Positions 35,399 to 47,916 of a stretch of 64,000 nucleotides of DNA are shown piece by piece. Position 1 is the first letter of the stretch, and every line of letters begins with the position of its first letter. The notes under the pieces are model-generated. The model searched no databases. It worked only from the letters and a program-made list of their open reading frames with translations, and was not told the DNA's origin. This stretch comes from Dermatemys mawii. Lineage: Eukaryota > Chordata > Testudines > Dermatemydidae. The position numbers and the translations under genes were made by a program. The DNA is taken from positions 58,042,961-58,106,960 of the forward strand of contig ML677326.1 of the NCBI GenBank assembly GCA_007922305.1, in the 5' to 3' direction.

Positions 35399-37545
35399 CC
35401 AACTGTGGGGAAAAATGTGCCTTTGACAAAAAATGGTGGGAGCACATTGTGAGAGCAGCCAAGAACTACCACAGTCTAGAGAGCCAGGAAGGAGGAGGAG
35501 TTAACCTTCCCAAATGAATGTGTATGTATGCAACTGGCAAGGTGAGCTGATCTAAACTTTAAAATTTTAGAAATTTTATTGCCTGAAAAAATAAACACAT
35601 TTTTCAGAAAACTGCTTTGCAAAAATTTATCACTATAGCTATCAATGATCACTTCCCCAATTTTTCAACTTGTTCTGTTCGCAAGCTTAAAATTGAAATG
35701 GCAAGATATCACACACACAATAGTACTGTGCATATTTCTTCGGAAACTAATCATGATTGAAATTGTTCCTGCTTTTCAGAAGATTTCAATGTGTATGCTA
35801 CTTTAGTCTTTTTTTACTTCTTGAATGTACAGTGGAGCAGTTGGATCTCTAATTGCAGCCTGTAGGCGCAATTGCAGTGGAAATATGTAGTAATAATAAT
35901 CACGCTTCTCCAGAAACATTTTCCCCACATATTCTAGTCATTCCTATCTGTTAATATCAGCCTGAGTTTCTAGTTGGGAACTTAGAAAAATAAAATGGAG
36001 TTATTCTTGAGTTGGAGTTACTGAATTGCTACATAATAGGAAAACTAGCAAACAACTGCAATTTAGTGACAAGTAAAGCTGCAGCAGGACATCCTATTTA
36101 GCCCAATCTTAAAAGCACGAGTCTAAAAAAAGTTAAAGGGAAAGACTTGTACATTTCCTTTGCCTTCATATGGCCTTCAGTGCTGTTAAAACACTCCAGA
36201 AAGCTTTCACTTCAATCTCCAACAGATACCAAAAAGAAGTACTTACTTACCTCCAGTTCATCAAGCTTGCACTCTAATGCAAATACCTTAACAGTGACCT
36301 TATGCTATTATATCAACAGATCAGCATATACAACTCTCTCACATTTCGTGAGTTTGGGAAGATTTTCTGCCTTAATACTGCTGCGGTCACAGACAAGATT
36401 TTGTGGGAGAGTGCAAGTTACAGGGACCCAAATATTGAGAGAATGTCTTCTGTGTCTTCAACTATCGCTGCACGTATGCAGGTCAGACATATAAAATAGT
36501 TTTGCACCAATCCTCTCCCATAAATGTAAACAAATAAAAACAATAAATCCTGCTGGTTTCCAAACTGAACTTCACTAGGTCCAGAAATAAAAGTAAGACT
36601 TGATCATTGAATCTTGTTTGTGAAAATAGCTTTTGACAAATTTACATATACTTGCACTGTAACAGCAAAATTGATTTGTGTGTTTGTTGCAATTTTAGGA
36701 CACTCTAAATAAAACCTACAAACTCTGTGTATGTTACAGTTTTCAAAGAAGTGAAATAGTAAATTTGTTAATATAAACTTTAAGGTGATGTGAAGGATCC
36801 CGTGCAGATAATGTATTAATGTTCTCTAATATCAGCCATGATCCTGCAACTACTTCTGTGGAGATGCAAAGATCTGTCTGCACAGAAGCAGTTGCAGGAC
36901 TGAACTCATAGTTAATACAAGTATTTCAGAATTCCAGACAGCAGCCAAGACACAGAGACTGTCAGTACTGTATTGTGCAAAACAACAAGGATCTGATCTT
37001 ACTAAAATTGATGATACAGCTGTCTAAATACTATACCTAGGAATCTCCTTTTTAAAAAAACAAGTACCACTTTAAATATACTGGAAATTCTCTGTCAATA
37101 GTTCCATGTTATATTTGCTTGTCAAAATAAGTTTTTTCTGTTATTTTTAGCCCTCTAATGGAAGACAGCTTTTTTTTTTTTTTTCATCAGGATGGGTGGA
37201 GATGGAAAGGTATATTTGTTCTGTTTTACAGATCCTTGCAATGATCCATTTCAAGTCAGGCTGGAATCTGTTTTTGATTAAATATGAAGCTGATACAGTA
37301 AAAAATGATTTTTGTAAACTGAGTTGATCCTACAAAACTGATAATAGTAAATAAATTTTGACTAGTGTACTTGGGAAGCATGAAATAAAAATTAGAGAAT
37401 TAAGAACATAATATCCCTTACATTAGTTTTAATAAGAGCATTCTTATTAATACAAATGTTAGATGTTTCCTCGCAATTCCTTTGTGCAAGGAAGGAGCCA
37501 GTAATAGTATGAACGTAGAAGTTTCGTTGGTTTTGGACTTAAGGT
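35399..37545. other. Intronic, with one small hairpin
   Basis: Mainly AT-rich unique sequence. At 36843-36898 there is a clear inverted repeat: CCTGCAACTACTTCTGTG opposes CACAGAAGCAGTTGCAGG (17 of 18), with a 20-nt loop. It is related to the 'gatcctgcaa' palindromic family. The 115-residue plus frame at 36147-36494 has no motif. Confidence 0.5.
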
Positions 37546-38440
37546 AATAAAATCTGCCATACTGGGTCAGATCATGGTTCATCTGGTCCCCTTCTCTGGG
37601 ACAGGCTGCTGCCAGAGAGCTTCAGGGAGAGTATATGCAACAAAGCAATTATAGAACAATCACCAGTCTTCCATTCCTGGCTTCTGGTAGTTGGAAGTTT
37701 AGGGTCACACTGAGTATTGGATTGCATCTCTGACAATCTTGGCTAACAGCCATTGGTGGACCTATCCTCCATGAATGTATACAGTTCTTTTGTTGTACCC
37801 AGTAATATCTTTGGCCTGTTTCGCTATATCCTTGAGATGGATTGAACTGGACACAATATTCAAGATGTGGGCACACCGTAAGTTTATACAGAGACATGAT
37901 ATTTTCAGTCTTAATTTTTATTACGAATAGAATGTTCAGAAATATTAGAAATATGCTGTTAGCCTTTTATGACTGCTGATGCACACTGAGCCACAGTAAC
38001 TCCAAAGATCTCTTTCCTGGGTGGTAATGGCTAATTTAGACCCCATCATTGTATATGTATAGTTGGGATTATTTTATTTTCCAATATGCATTACTTTGCA
38101 CTTATCGATCTTGAATTTAATCTGCCATTCTGCTGCCAAATCACTCAGTTTTGTGAAATCCTTCTAACTTCTCACTGTTTGCTTTGGACTTAGCTATCCA
38201 AAATATTTTAATATCCTCTGAAAACTTTGCTACTTCACTGTTTCCCCCCTTTTCCGTATAATTAATGAATATATTGAACAGCACAGGTTCTATTGCAGAT
38301 GGTTGGGGGACCCCTCTGTTCACCTCTCTCCATTGTAAAAACCTACCATTTTATTCCTACCTTTTTGTTTCCTGTCGTTCAGCCAGTTACCAATTCATGA
38401 GAGGACCTTCTCTTTTACTCCATGGCTACTTAGAAATATG
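37546..38440 (-). mobile_element. CR1 LINE, reverse orientation
   Basis: The left end carries CTGCCATACTGGGTCAGATC, a CR1 3' UTR in reverse. Minus-strand remnants include LYKLTVCPHLEYCVQF (reverse-transcriptase C-terminus, 37649-37897) and QPSAIEPVLFNIFIN (38141-38323). Multiple frameshifts are present. Confidence 0.85.
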
Positions 38441-39140
38441 TTATCACCTGTATACATCTGATGAATAGACCTCTAACCTGACAATTGAGTCTCTTCAGAA
38501 GAATATACAAATAGAAGAGGTTTGGTGGCGGCAAAGAGAGATTTATAAAAGTACAGAAAAGAAGAGTAGCGTTTAAGTTGATGAGATAAATAGTTGTCTT
38601 AAGTGTTTACACCATCCCAGTTGCTGGGTGGAAGTGATGTCGCTTTAGTGGTCTAACCTAAGAGGAGAGAGCTCCGTATATGAGATGTTAACATGAAATA
38701 CTTGCATAGTTGACTGTGGTGCTCTCTACCTACCAGCCAGCAAGGTATTTAATATAAAAGTTGCATAAATATGCTGGCAGAGAAAGCAAAACTTTTAAGT
38801 TGCCTGCAGACTCCAGAATTAGTGATTGACACACGAAATGTGTGGTGGTAATATCTCTGTTTAAAAGGGAAAATGGAAATCTTACATTTACAGATTTCAG
38901 ATGCTGATTATTGTAGTTCTTGTAAAGAATTTCCTTCTTCAGAATTTCTTTCAAGGCAGACACTGTGATTGATATGCATTAGGAAGACAAGGATTGGGGA
39001 AACAGAAGTACTGACATCAGGAGCAAACACACAGTATCAGCACTGCACTTATGGGGCTATGGGAGATATAGGTAGCATGAAGATTGCATTGTCTGTAGAG
39101 CTCTGAAAACTATCAAGGTGTGATATCAACCTGCTTCTAT
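38441..39140. other. Intronic, no gene recognised
   Basis: No motif or repeat end was identified between the CR1 and the solo LTR. Confidence 0.45.
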
Positions 39141-39144
39141 AATG

Positions 39145-39761
39145 TCTGACAGAGTCAGACCAGAAGGGTATAGGAGAATGCTGGAAGGCAGGTATATCAG
39201 CCTCAGGATGTGTAGGTCCCTGTTCCCTGAATAGCCAAACAAAGGCTACTCCAGGCCAATCAAGACACCTGGGGCCAATTAAGAACCTTCTAGAAAGGAG
39301 TAGAAACAGCTAGCCTGATTGGGACACCTGAAGCCAATCAGGGACTGGCTGAAACCAGATAAAAACCTCCCAGTTAGTCAGGTGGGCTGTGGGTGTCAGG
39401 AACTGTGGAAAGAAGTTATGCTGTTGGTGAGACTGAGTGTTGGACAACATATCGTACAGAAAGAAGGAGGCCCTGAGGTAAGGGTGAAGTGGAGTTTGAA
39501 GAAGCGGAGACTGCTGTGGGGAAGTAGCCCAGGGAATTGTATTGTGTTTTGTGCCTAAAAGGTCAGCCATCTTAGCTGATACTATTAGGGTCCCTGGGCT
39601 GGAGTCCGGAGTAGAGGGTGGGCCCGGGCTCCCCCCTTTCTGTCTCCCCTAATTACTTACTGAAAAAGGGTGGTCACTCTGGGGCCTGGATGAGTTTCTG
39701 AGGCCCCTAAATCTGCCAGGAAGCGCAGGACCCACAAATACAGACTCGGAACTTTGTCACA
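39145..39761 (+). mobile_element. Solo LTR of the same family (family A, copy 2)
   Basis: The 617-bp block starts TCTGACAGAGTCAGACC (the second base of the terminal TG is mutated) and ends CTTTGTCACA. A perfect 4-bp duplication AATG flanks it (39141-39144 and 39762-39765). The first ~500 bp are nearly identical to the copy at 20672. The ~90-160 bp before the 3' end differ, reading CTTACTGAAAAAGGGTGGTC where copy 1 has a longer unrelated stretch, and the terminal ~60 bp match again. Confidence 0.85.
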
Positions 39762-39765
39762 AATG

Positions 39766-42700
39766 GTTTAAAACAGAAACACTTATGACAACCAATCTGT
39801 TGAACTATTAGGCACAGCTCCCTGTGTCTGTTGGAAATTAGCCATTTTCTAGAGATTTTCTAGAAATCTTTAGATTTTTAGACACTTAGTATACACTTTA
39901 TTTTAAGATGCCAAAATATTGAAATAAATGCCCAGCCCTCTGATCAAAGAAGTACCAAAACATGTTGTTTTATACCAAAATCTAACTAAACCCACAAAAA
40001 AGCTATGATTTTGCTTTTAATATTAGTTATTCAGGCCCCAATTTATCAAAGCACTGAAGCATAGGTTTAGCTTGAAGTCAATTGGACTTAAGTGTGTGGG
40101 ATTTTTAAGGTGATCTGCTGAAATGGGGCCATACGTTGGAAGGTGTTTGGTCATTTTGTTTTCTTAGGAAAAATGAGGTTATTGGAAAAAAACTATTTAA
40201 TTCCAAAGTAAATAAATAAATTTAATCTTTGTTTTAAGATCCAGGAATATTGTATTTGTCTCACAACATTTAAGTCTTTGTTCCTCGTTTGAACATTGTC
40301 AGGCTGAAAATATAGTGGCTTTCTGAAAATAAATAAAATGTGGAAAATAAATCTTAATAAAGAGTGAATCTAAAGTTATTTAACTGAATTTAGTGATTGG
40401 GGGGATGGGAGTGGTTTCAGCCAAAAGAAGTATCTTGATTTTCTGTTCTATGGGCAAAAAAAAATCAGAAAAAGAAAAATTAAGTTTTTTAGTTTTTTCT
40501 ATACAGAAACTATGGGCTTTTTTGGAGGCTATTGGACATTTTATTTTTTGCTTCTGGTACTAGCAGTGAGTGTATGTATTTTAAAAGATGCAAACCCTAC
40601 TAAGTTGACACAAACTATTTAATAATCTAGTTTTTCAAAAAGATAAATGATAGCCGTAGTATGATTGACAGCTGTTTAATAATTCTTTTGCACCATAAAA
40701 TGAAAAAAGCAACCTTCATCAGAGATAATAAATCAAAGAGAAATGACTGAAAAATTACATTATGAAAAGCCCAGACACTTAGATTAACGCAGAAAGCACT
40801 TATGAAAAATATTTGCATTTCTTGTCAGTGATCACAAAATAAACTATAGTCTAGTAAGCTAACAAGTGTTATGTTGACAAGACATCATTCCAGAATGTTA
40901 CATTATTATTTTACCTAAATACATTGGTGCCTTAGTGGTGGAGACATCTTTTAAATGTGCAAATTTAAGTTGAACTAAAATAAAGTAATAAATAAAACTC
41001 AGTAAGTGTTTGGCTCCCATGATCCTGATCAATTTTAAACTTACTTGTTTCCATTGTGTTTATCTGGAATTTAATTAAATAATTGTCTCTAGAGTGAATG
41101 GAAGTGGATGACAACAATATTAGAGAACAGCAGCAAAAACACAAAATGTAAAATCGTAACTCAAAATACATGTAAAGTGCATAAAGGATTTACAGTTAAA
41201 AATAACAAATTTAATGGGAAGTGTTTCCAAATAAACTCAATGTTAAAAAATTTAACAGTGAAATAAGAAAATGAAGCAATCTCTTAATTTATTACAAAGC
41301 TGCTGTTCGGTGAACACAAAGGCAAATGATTAGGTATCTTTCCCACAGGAGGCCAAAATTTTAGGTTTTGATCTTTTATATGAACTATATAGACATGTTT
41401 AATCAAGAGTGCTGTGGGTGGAGCAAAGAATATCAAGAAAAGGACCAAAAGACATATTTGAAAACCAAATCCGTTAAAAAAACTTACCATTTAAATGTTA
41501 ATCTTCAGTAACAACAAGATTTGACATTTTTTCAATTTTTCTCCCATTTCCTTACTACTGATGTCCTTGTCATTAGTATTCTATTCCTGCATCTCCTTCT
41601 ACTTGAAAATGTTGCATCAGGAAGAAGTTTTCAGTCACTGCTCCTTTCCTTAAGTAACACTGGCATTGTGTACAGAACAAATGTAGTAACTTCACTGATG
41701 TTCACAAAATCTTTTTTGTACTCTAGGAAATGCTCATTTTTGGTGACATATTAAGAGAAAAATTCAAGAAATATTACTAACTTTAATGTTAGAAAATCCT
41801 TTTTAATAACTTCATTTTGTCACAATTTTGTTGTGTGTGGTGCACCCCATATTTTGTTAGTGAGTATTTACCACTTTCTGAGTCCTCATTGGCACTAAAT
41901 TCCGTTTTTGTTTGTTTTAAACTATGATGATTAAACATTGTTGCTATACAGTTGCATTATAATTCAGCTCTGTCTGTATGGACTGTCTCAAACAATTTCC
42001 CAGATTTCCATCTATCCCCAAGGGGGAAAGGGTAGGAAATTCCATGAGATTCCACTGTTCATTCTTTTATTAGAGCTGGGAAGAAAACAAAGGTCTGGCT
42101 CACAAAATCTTTGGACATACCAAGAAATGTAGGACACACAGGGGAGTCTTCATAGAGTCCCTGTGACCTGTAGCATTTCCTTTCTCTGCAGGACTACTCT
42201 GCTCCCTAATAACATGTCTGTTGGTGCCATGTTGACAGAGATTTCCTGGGATGCAACTTTCTTTCGGACACTACTTTAAAGGAGAAGCAGAAATATAATA
42301 CAGCCTCCATCTGTATTGCATTTCTGTGGGATCTCTCTTGAGCAGAGGGAGAAAGATCCCATTTAACCCATCTACTGCCACCCCTGGTTGTGTGGTCAAT
42401 CTCTTTGGCAGGTTCTCTTCCGTTCTCTGGGCTCCAGTGAGATGGTTAATCATTTTCTACCTGGGTAGGAGAGGCTTTGCATGGGCTAGATCAGAGCATA
42501 CAATCTGGCCCTTTGTTATAGCAGAATTCTAATATGTTCTAGCTTCTCTGGAGAAAGTGTTGTACTCTCTTCATACGAAGTTCAGTAAATATAACCACTA
42601 ACCATTGCAAATGAAGGCCTAGTGCATCCTCCACCCAATGTAGATTTTGTTAATCTATAAATAGTGAAAGTTTGTTTGGTTTTTTTAGTTTGATGGTTTC

Positions 42701-43863
42701 CTCCTTTCCCATGTCTCACACGGGTGAGAGTGTGGATCAGTCTGTGGGCCAGTGAAAGGAAAAACGTATATTGAGAGAGGAAAAAGTACAACTTGGTAAT
42801 CAATTATGAATAAAATCTGGAGGTGCTTACATAATGAGGCCCCACCAACATTTTGTATGAATCTGATTCTGAACACATGGAGGGAGAGAGAGAGAGAGAG
42901 ATTTATCTATTCAGGAAAGAATGTGTCAGAAGGCTCTGAGAATCACTTCCATTTTCCACTGAATGTAGGAGTACTTTCATTATATGGCTGATATAATAAG
43001 AAAAATGTTGAGTACAAAATATTTCAGTAACCTGGCAACTTGTCCTTTGTTTTCCGTGCTTCTATTATATTTTTTTTCTTCATTTATTGAAATGAGTGTA
43101 CAAGGAATATGATACAGTTTCCTGTTATCTCTAGCAGGACTTCGATTTTACGATCATGGGTTCCAGCATTTTAATGAATCTATCTTACACCAATATAATC
43201 TAGCCAATATTTGAACATTTTACTAGTGTTTTTATTTTTAATTATTCTGTTCTTAATTTTAAAAATATTATTTGTGCTTTTAATATTTTCAAATGAAATT
43301 TTAAATGAAATCTTGTTAGATTGTTTAATAAAATGTTTGTTAGTAGGTCTCCATATGATGGAGATAAAATTTCATAATACAGAATCTTTCAGATGAGTCC
43401 CAAATTGTATATAAATGTGTCTGTAAAATTATAATTATGTAATTATCTCTTTATAAAATATTATGCACAGGTTTTTAAGAAGGAAAATATTTTTGTTTTC
43501 CTAATATGATGTGAATAACAGATTTGTGTATCTCTGAGAAATTGACAATATAAGACTGGGAAAACAGTTAAGTTAAGTTATCCTGTATGTGTATCACTAA
43601 GTACAGTATAGTATTTCAAATGTGGTGATAATTCTATAACTTTACCTAAAAACATATTCCAAGTTGCAATCCGGCATATGTCTTGGAAATTCTTTCCTAC
43701 ATTTTGAACAAAGTGGGCTTTGCAGTTTCCAATTAGTGGTTTCTGTGTTTGTTTGTTTGTGTTTTGTTCACTGGTTTTGTTTTTGTTTGTTTGTTTAATG
43801 CTACTGTGGCAAAAAAGAAAAAGTAGGAATAGTAGTAGCTGGTTTTTAATTATTCTGGTTAGT
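39766..43863. other. SPOCK3: SPOCK3 intron, no gene recognised
   Basis: AT-rich sequence. A degenerate palindromic-family copy (CAATTTATCAAAGCACTGAA) lies near 40035-40145. Short (GA)n at 42885-42901 and (TTTG)n around 43745-43797 are present. No exon or transposase was recognised. Confidence 0.55.
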
Positions 43864-43868
43864 GTTGC

Positions 43869-44683
43869 TGTACGCGAGTCAGTACGGGCCTTCAGGCCAC
43901 TGGGGCGGTGAGGAGCTACTGGCTCGCTTCCACACTGCGGCCCCACCTCCCGGTCACGGGGAATTTAGCAGCGGGAGGTGGAGCGTCCGGAGTTAGTAGC
44001 ACGTCCCTCAGGCAGGGGAGCGCTCACAAAGTTAGTAGCGCGCCCCTCAGGCAGGGGAGTGCCCACAAGGTTAATAGTGCACCCCTCAGGCAGGGGAGCG
44101 CCCACAAAGTTAGTAGCGCGCCCCTCAGGCAGGGGAGTGCCCACAAGGTTAGTAGCACGCCCCTCAGGCAGGGGAGTGCTCGCTAGGGTTTGGGGTGTAC
44201 CTCACAGGCGAGCGGGCACCAGCAGGAGTCAGGATCCTCGGTAGCAGGTGGTTCCGGGTCCCCGTCAGCGTCCGCCTCGGCTGCCCACGGGTCACTGTTG
44301 GGTTCCGGCGGTACCTCGGGGTCCTCAGCTGCTAGCCACTGGGGTTCCCCTGCAGCGTCCGCCTCCGTCAGCCACGTGTCCCTGCAGGTCTCCGGGAGCT
44401 CCTCGGGGTACTCGGCAGCCGGCAGGTCTGGAAACCGCAGGCTGTCCCCTCGATCAGGGCTCCGTGGCTTGGCAGCAGGGTAGGGAGGGAGCAGCCCGTG
44501 ATCTGCGTCTGCCTCCTTCCCCAGTGCAGCCCTGACTGAGCTACGGGCCCTGCCCTTTATACTTCCTGTCCCACCTTTCCGCTTCCTGGGGGCGGGGCCA
44601 GCTTGGTCAAGGCTCACCCACTCCGGCTGCAAGAGGGTTTCTGTTCCCTCTGGCTCAGAGGGAGGCCACCCAGCCTCCGTACA
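43869..44683 (-). mobile_element. GC-rich solo LTR with internal 39-bp tandem repeats
   Basis: The termini TGTACGCGAG…CTCCGTACA (TG…CA, inverted) are flanked by a perfect 5-bp duplication GTTGC (43864-43868 and 44684-44688), as expected for an LTR-retroelement solo LTR of 815 bp. A minus-strand TATAAAGG at about 44556-44563 suggests minus orientation. Both strands have long open frames because of high GC content. The 177-residue minus frame (44183-44716) runs beyond the LTR end and is not accepted as a gene. Retroviral versus Gypsy-type origin cannot be decided. Confidence 0.72.
43993..44187. repeat. Five tandem copies of a 39-bp unit inside the LTR
   Basis: The unit runs from GTTAGTAGCRCGYCCCTCAG to a GCAGGGGAGYGCYCACAAR end and is repeated at exact 39-bp (13-codon) spacing. 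In one plus frame it reads as a 13-residue repeat (…SSAPLRQGSAHKV…). Units alternate between AGCGCYCACAAA and AGTGCCCACAAG endings, so the array probably grew by duplicating a two-unit block. Confidence 0.9.
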
Positions 44684-44688
44684 GTTGC

Positions 44689-45044
44689 CTATTGTCAGTT
44701 GAGGAGGGAGGTGCAATCACCACTTTGCCTATGTAGGAAACGTAACAAGATTTTAAAAAGCCTCCAGACTGGCTCTTGAGAATACATAGAGCCAGATTGT
44801 TGCCCATCCCACATGCTGGTCCAAGGGAGTAAGGGAGCACTGATTCTTGCTCTTGGAGGAAGCAGGCTTTGCAAACTCTCTGCCCTCTCCCTCATGGAGG
44901 TGGATGGGGAAGGACAAGGAATGAGTGGTACTTTGGTTTCACCTCCCAACTCATCCAATGGCATAGTTATGGCACTGTGTCAGGGAGTGCCCACTGCCCT
45001 AAATATAGATACTACATAGAATGCACTAAATATAGGCACTGCAT
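44689..45044. other. Short unique stretch
   Basis: No gene was recognised. A partial ~27-bp duplication around 45000-45050 repeats CTAAATATAGRYACTRCATA. Confidence 0.5.
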
Positions 45045-45840
45045 AGAAGAACAGCTAACCAAAAACTCAAAAGGAAATAACAAAATGTTTTTAAGTATAT
45101 CAAAAGCAGAAAGCCTGCTAAACAACCAATGGGGACCCTGAATGATCAAGATACAAAAGGAGCACTTAAAGATGATAAAGTAATTGCAGAGAAACTAAAT
45201 GAATTCTTTGCCTAAGTCTTCTTGGCTAAAGATTATTGAAATGAAAGCAGCGTGCAGAATTGATTCCCAAACCTGAGTGGTCCTTTATAGGTAACAAATC
45301 TGAGGAATTGTCACAGATTTATGTGTCAGTCACTAGAGGAGGTTTTGGAATTAATTGGAAAAGAGGAGACTAAAGGGAGATATGATAGAGGTATATAAAA
45401 TTATGAGCAATGTGGAGAAAGTGAGTAAGAAAGTTATTTGCTTGTTTCCATAATATAAGAAATAGGGGCCACCAAATGAAATTAATGGGCAGCAGGTTTA
45501 AAACAAATAAAAGGAAGTTCTTCACACAGCGCACAGTCAGCCTGTGGAACTCCTTGCCTGAGGAGGTTGTGAAGGCTAGAATTATAACAGAGTTTGAAAG
45601 AGAACTAGATAAGTTCATGGAGGTTAAGTCCATTATTGGCTACTAGTCAGGATGGGTAAGGAGTAGTGTCCCTAGCCTCTGTGAGAGGGTGGAGATGGAT
45701 GGCAGGAGAGAGATCACTTGATCCTTACCTGTTAGATTAACTCCCTCTGGGGTACTTGGCATTAACCATTGTCGATAGACAGGATACTGGGCTGAATGGA
45801 CCTTTGGTCTGACCCAGTAGCCGTTCTTATGATCTTATAG
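45045..45840 (+). mobile_element. CR1 LINE, plus strand, internally deleted
   Basis: The left block (45045-45260) matches the CR1 linker (GAACAGCTAACCAAAAACTC, then 'ggaaataacaaaatgtttttaagtatatc', then AAACTAAATGAATTCTTTGC). The sequence then jumps to the 3' part, with GAGACTAAAGGGAGATATGA and TTAAAACAAATAAAAGGAAG. It ends ACAGGATACTGGGCTGAATG then GGTCTGACCCAGTAG and a CTTATGATCTTAT tail. Most of the reverse-transcriptase domain is missing. Confidence 0.87.
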
Positions 45841-46177
45841 TTTACTCCCTCTCTGGAGCAGCAAGGGGTCTGGGAGGGTGATTGTAACTTCCTGATTTTC
45901 TGAGATACAGTATCCCTCCAGGGTCGCTTCAGGGACACTCTGCCCCTTACTCTGAGATAGATGACATACTAAGTATTTAGTTCTGGTTTGTTTTTGTTAA
46001 TATTTTATGGATTCAGGTAATTAAATATTGTCAGAGATTCCAGAAACAAGAAGGACCACTAAATAAGGTCTCAAGTGGCCAGCAATTAAATGAATAGTCT
46101 GGTTACCCTAGGATATAGCAAGAGTAAGTGCATTGAACTAAATGGAATTACACCAGCACAAAATCAGAATCAGGCCC

Positions 46178-46402
46178 TGTAACAGAATGGCTTTCCCCAT
46201 GGACTGACAAGCCTGGGGCTAAGCCAACCCTGATTATAGGATGAGGCCCACCTGAGAAGATCAGATGATTACCCTATAAAGAGCAGCTACAAGCTGTATG
46301 GAGATACAGATTCTGGGAGAGAAGGGGAGGAGAGCAGAGACACTAGGAGTGAGTAGGCTCAGGCAGAATCCTGGGATTGAGTCCAACCAGAAAGGGCTGG
46401 GA
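46178..46402 (+). repeat. Possible LTR fragment
   Basis: It begins TGTAACAGAATGGC and contains CCCTATAAAGAGCAGCTACA, a TATA-like segment resembling retroviral LTRs of turtles. It is cut off by the CR1 at 46403. No target duplication or 3' end is visible, so the call is tentative. Confidence 0.35.
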
Positions 46403-46845
46403 ATTATAAAACCATAGGACTGGAAGAGACCTCAAGAGGTCATCAACTCCAGTCCCCTGAACTTATGTCAGTTTTAACTAGACCATCCCTGACAGGTGTT
46501 TGTCTAACCTGCTCTTAAAATTCTCCAATGATAGAGATTCCACAGCCATCATAGGCAATTTATTCCAGTGCTGAACCACCCTGTCAGGATTTTTTTCCTC
46601 ATGTCCATCCTAAACCTCCCTTGCTGCAATTTAAGCCCATTGACTCTTGTCCTAGCCTCAGAGGTTAGCAAGATTTTTTTTTTTCCTCCCTCTTCCTTAT
46701 AACAATGTTTTATGTATTTGTAAGCTGTTATCATGTCCCCTCTGACTTCTCTTCTCCAGACTAAATAAACCAATTTTTTTTCCAGTTGTCATGTTTCCTA
46801 GACCTTTTAATCAGTTTTTTGCTTAAACTTCTGTTCATCTAGCCG
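46403..46845 (-). mobile_element. CR1 LINE 3' end, reverse orientation
   Basis: ATAAAACCATAGGACTGGAA at the left is a CR1 3' tail in reverse. The minus-strand frame 46549-46773 encodes the remnant RREVRGDMITAYKYIKHCYK, the CR1 C-terminal segment. It is 5'-truncated. Confidence 0.85.
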
Positions 46846-47111
46846 TGTCCCTGTGTACCCTAAGATGATACCATGTTTGTTTGTTATTTACCTATTTATC
46901 ACACCATGTATTGCTAAATTATTATAAGATGTATATTGCTACATTTTACAACTGTAGATCAAACACATATTATTTCAGTCAAGAACATAATACTCATACC
47001 AGTTTGTCTATTGCCAGCTGCTACTGGGCCTCTCTCTAAACCGCAGTAAAAGCCTATAGCTAAGCCTATTTTATTTAATGTTCGGGTCTCGGGATGATGA
47101 TCAACAATGCC

Positions 47112-47911
47112 TGTCATAAGTGTAAAGTAGCCTAAAATTAGTGTTTACCTGTAAGGGGTTAAGCTAAAGGTAACCTAAAAGGTAAACAACTAACCAATAA
47201 AAAATTCCTCAGAAAACAAAAAATTTTAAGTTTTCAGTTTCTCTCTGTCTCTCTCTCTTTTCACCTCGGCTATGGGATAAACACAGCTATGTCTTTCACT
47301 ATAACTATAAGATTCTATCAAGTACTGTAGTGAGTAAGTTTACCTTTTTTTTATCACTTAAAGGGTTCTCAGTGGTAAGTGTTGGCTGGGTGCTTCTTCA
47401 TATTGTAAGCTTCAGAAAAAATATCAACTGTAAAAAAAAAAAATTGCCTCGGAGGAGAGGTTTGGTTTCTAAATCCTTTTGTTAATTATGGTAAATGCTG
47501 TTCTATTAATGGTTATAAAAAATTATTCCTTTCTTTTTTTCTTTTATTAAAATCTTTCTTTTAAAAAGCTAACTGCTTGTTTTCCATTGTGTAAATTCCT
47601 GGTTTTGAATCGGGCACGTCTCGCAAAAGCAGGCAAGGTTTATTTTTTTTTTTTCTCTCAAGCTTCCCAGGAAAGAAAGAAGTTTGGGGGGTTAGTAAAA
47701 AGGGAAAGAAGGGTCCCAAACTACCCTAAACCTAGTTTGGTGGTGGCAGTGTACCAGGTCCAAATACAAAAGAAGTTGTGTTCTGAAAAAAAAACATTTT
47801 AACCCAAGCTGGTAAAATAAGCTTGGGGGGGTTATTTCTTTTTTTCATGCGGGTCCCCACATCTGTACCCTAAAGTTCAGGGTTGGGAAGACAATCCTAA
47901 CAATCCTAACA
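47112..47911. mobile_element. Solo LTR with 5-bp target duplication
   Basis: The 800-bp block starts TGTCATAAGTGTAAAG and ends AATCCTAACA. The perfect 5-bp duplication ATGCC flanks it (47107-47111 and 47912-47916). It contains CT-rich, TATA-like and TTTTATTAAAATC segments and a 3' region 'cccacatctgtaccctaaagttcaggg' that I recall from turtle ERV LTRs. The terminal CAATCCTAA is duplicated in tandem. No internal region is present. Confidence 0.8.
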
Positions 47912-47916
47912 ATGCC

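Noticed and set aside
43993..44187. CRISPR-like array
   Set aside because: The 39-bp units are directly adjacent without spacers, and the genome is clearly vertebrate.
44183..44716. 177-residue minus-strand frame rich in Pro, Glu and Asp
   Set aside because: It crosses the end of the solo LTR and its duplication into unrelated sequence and has competing frames on the other strand. No gag or other domain was recognised.
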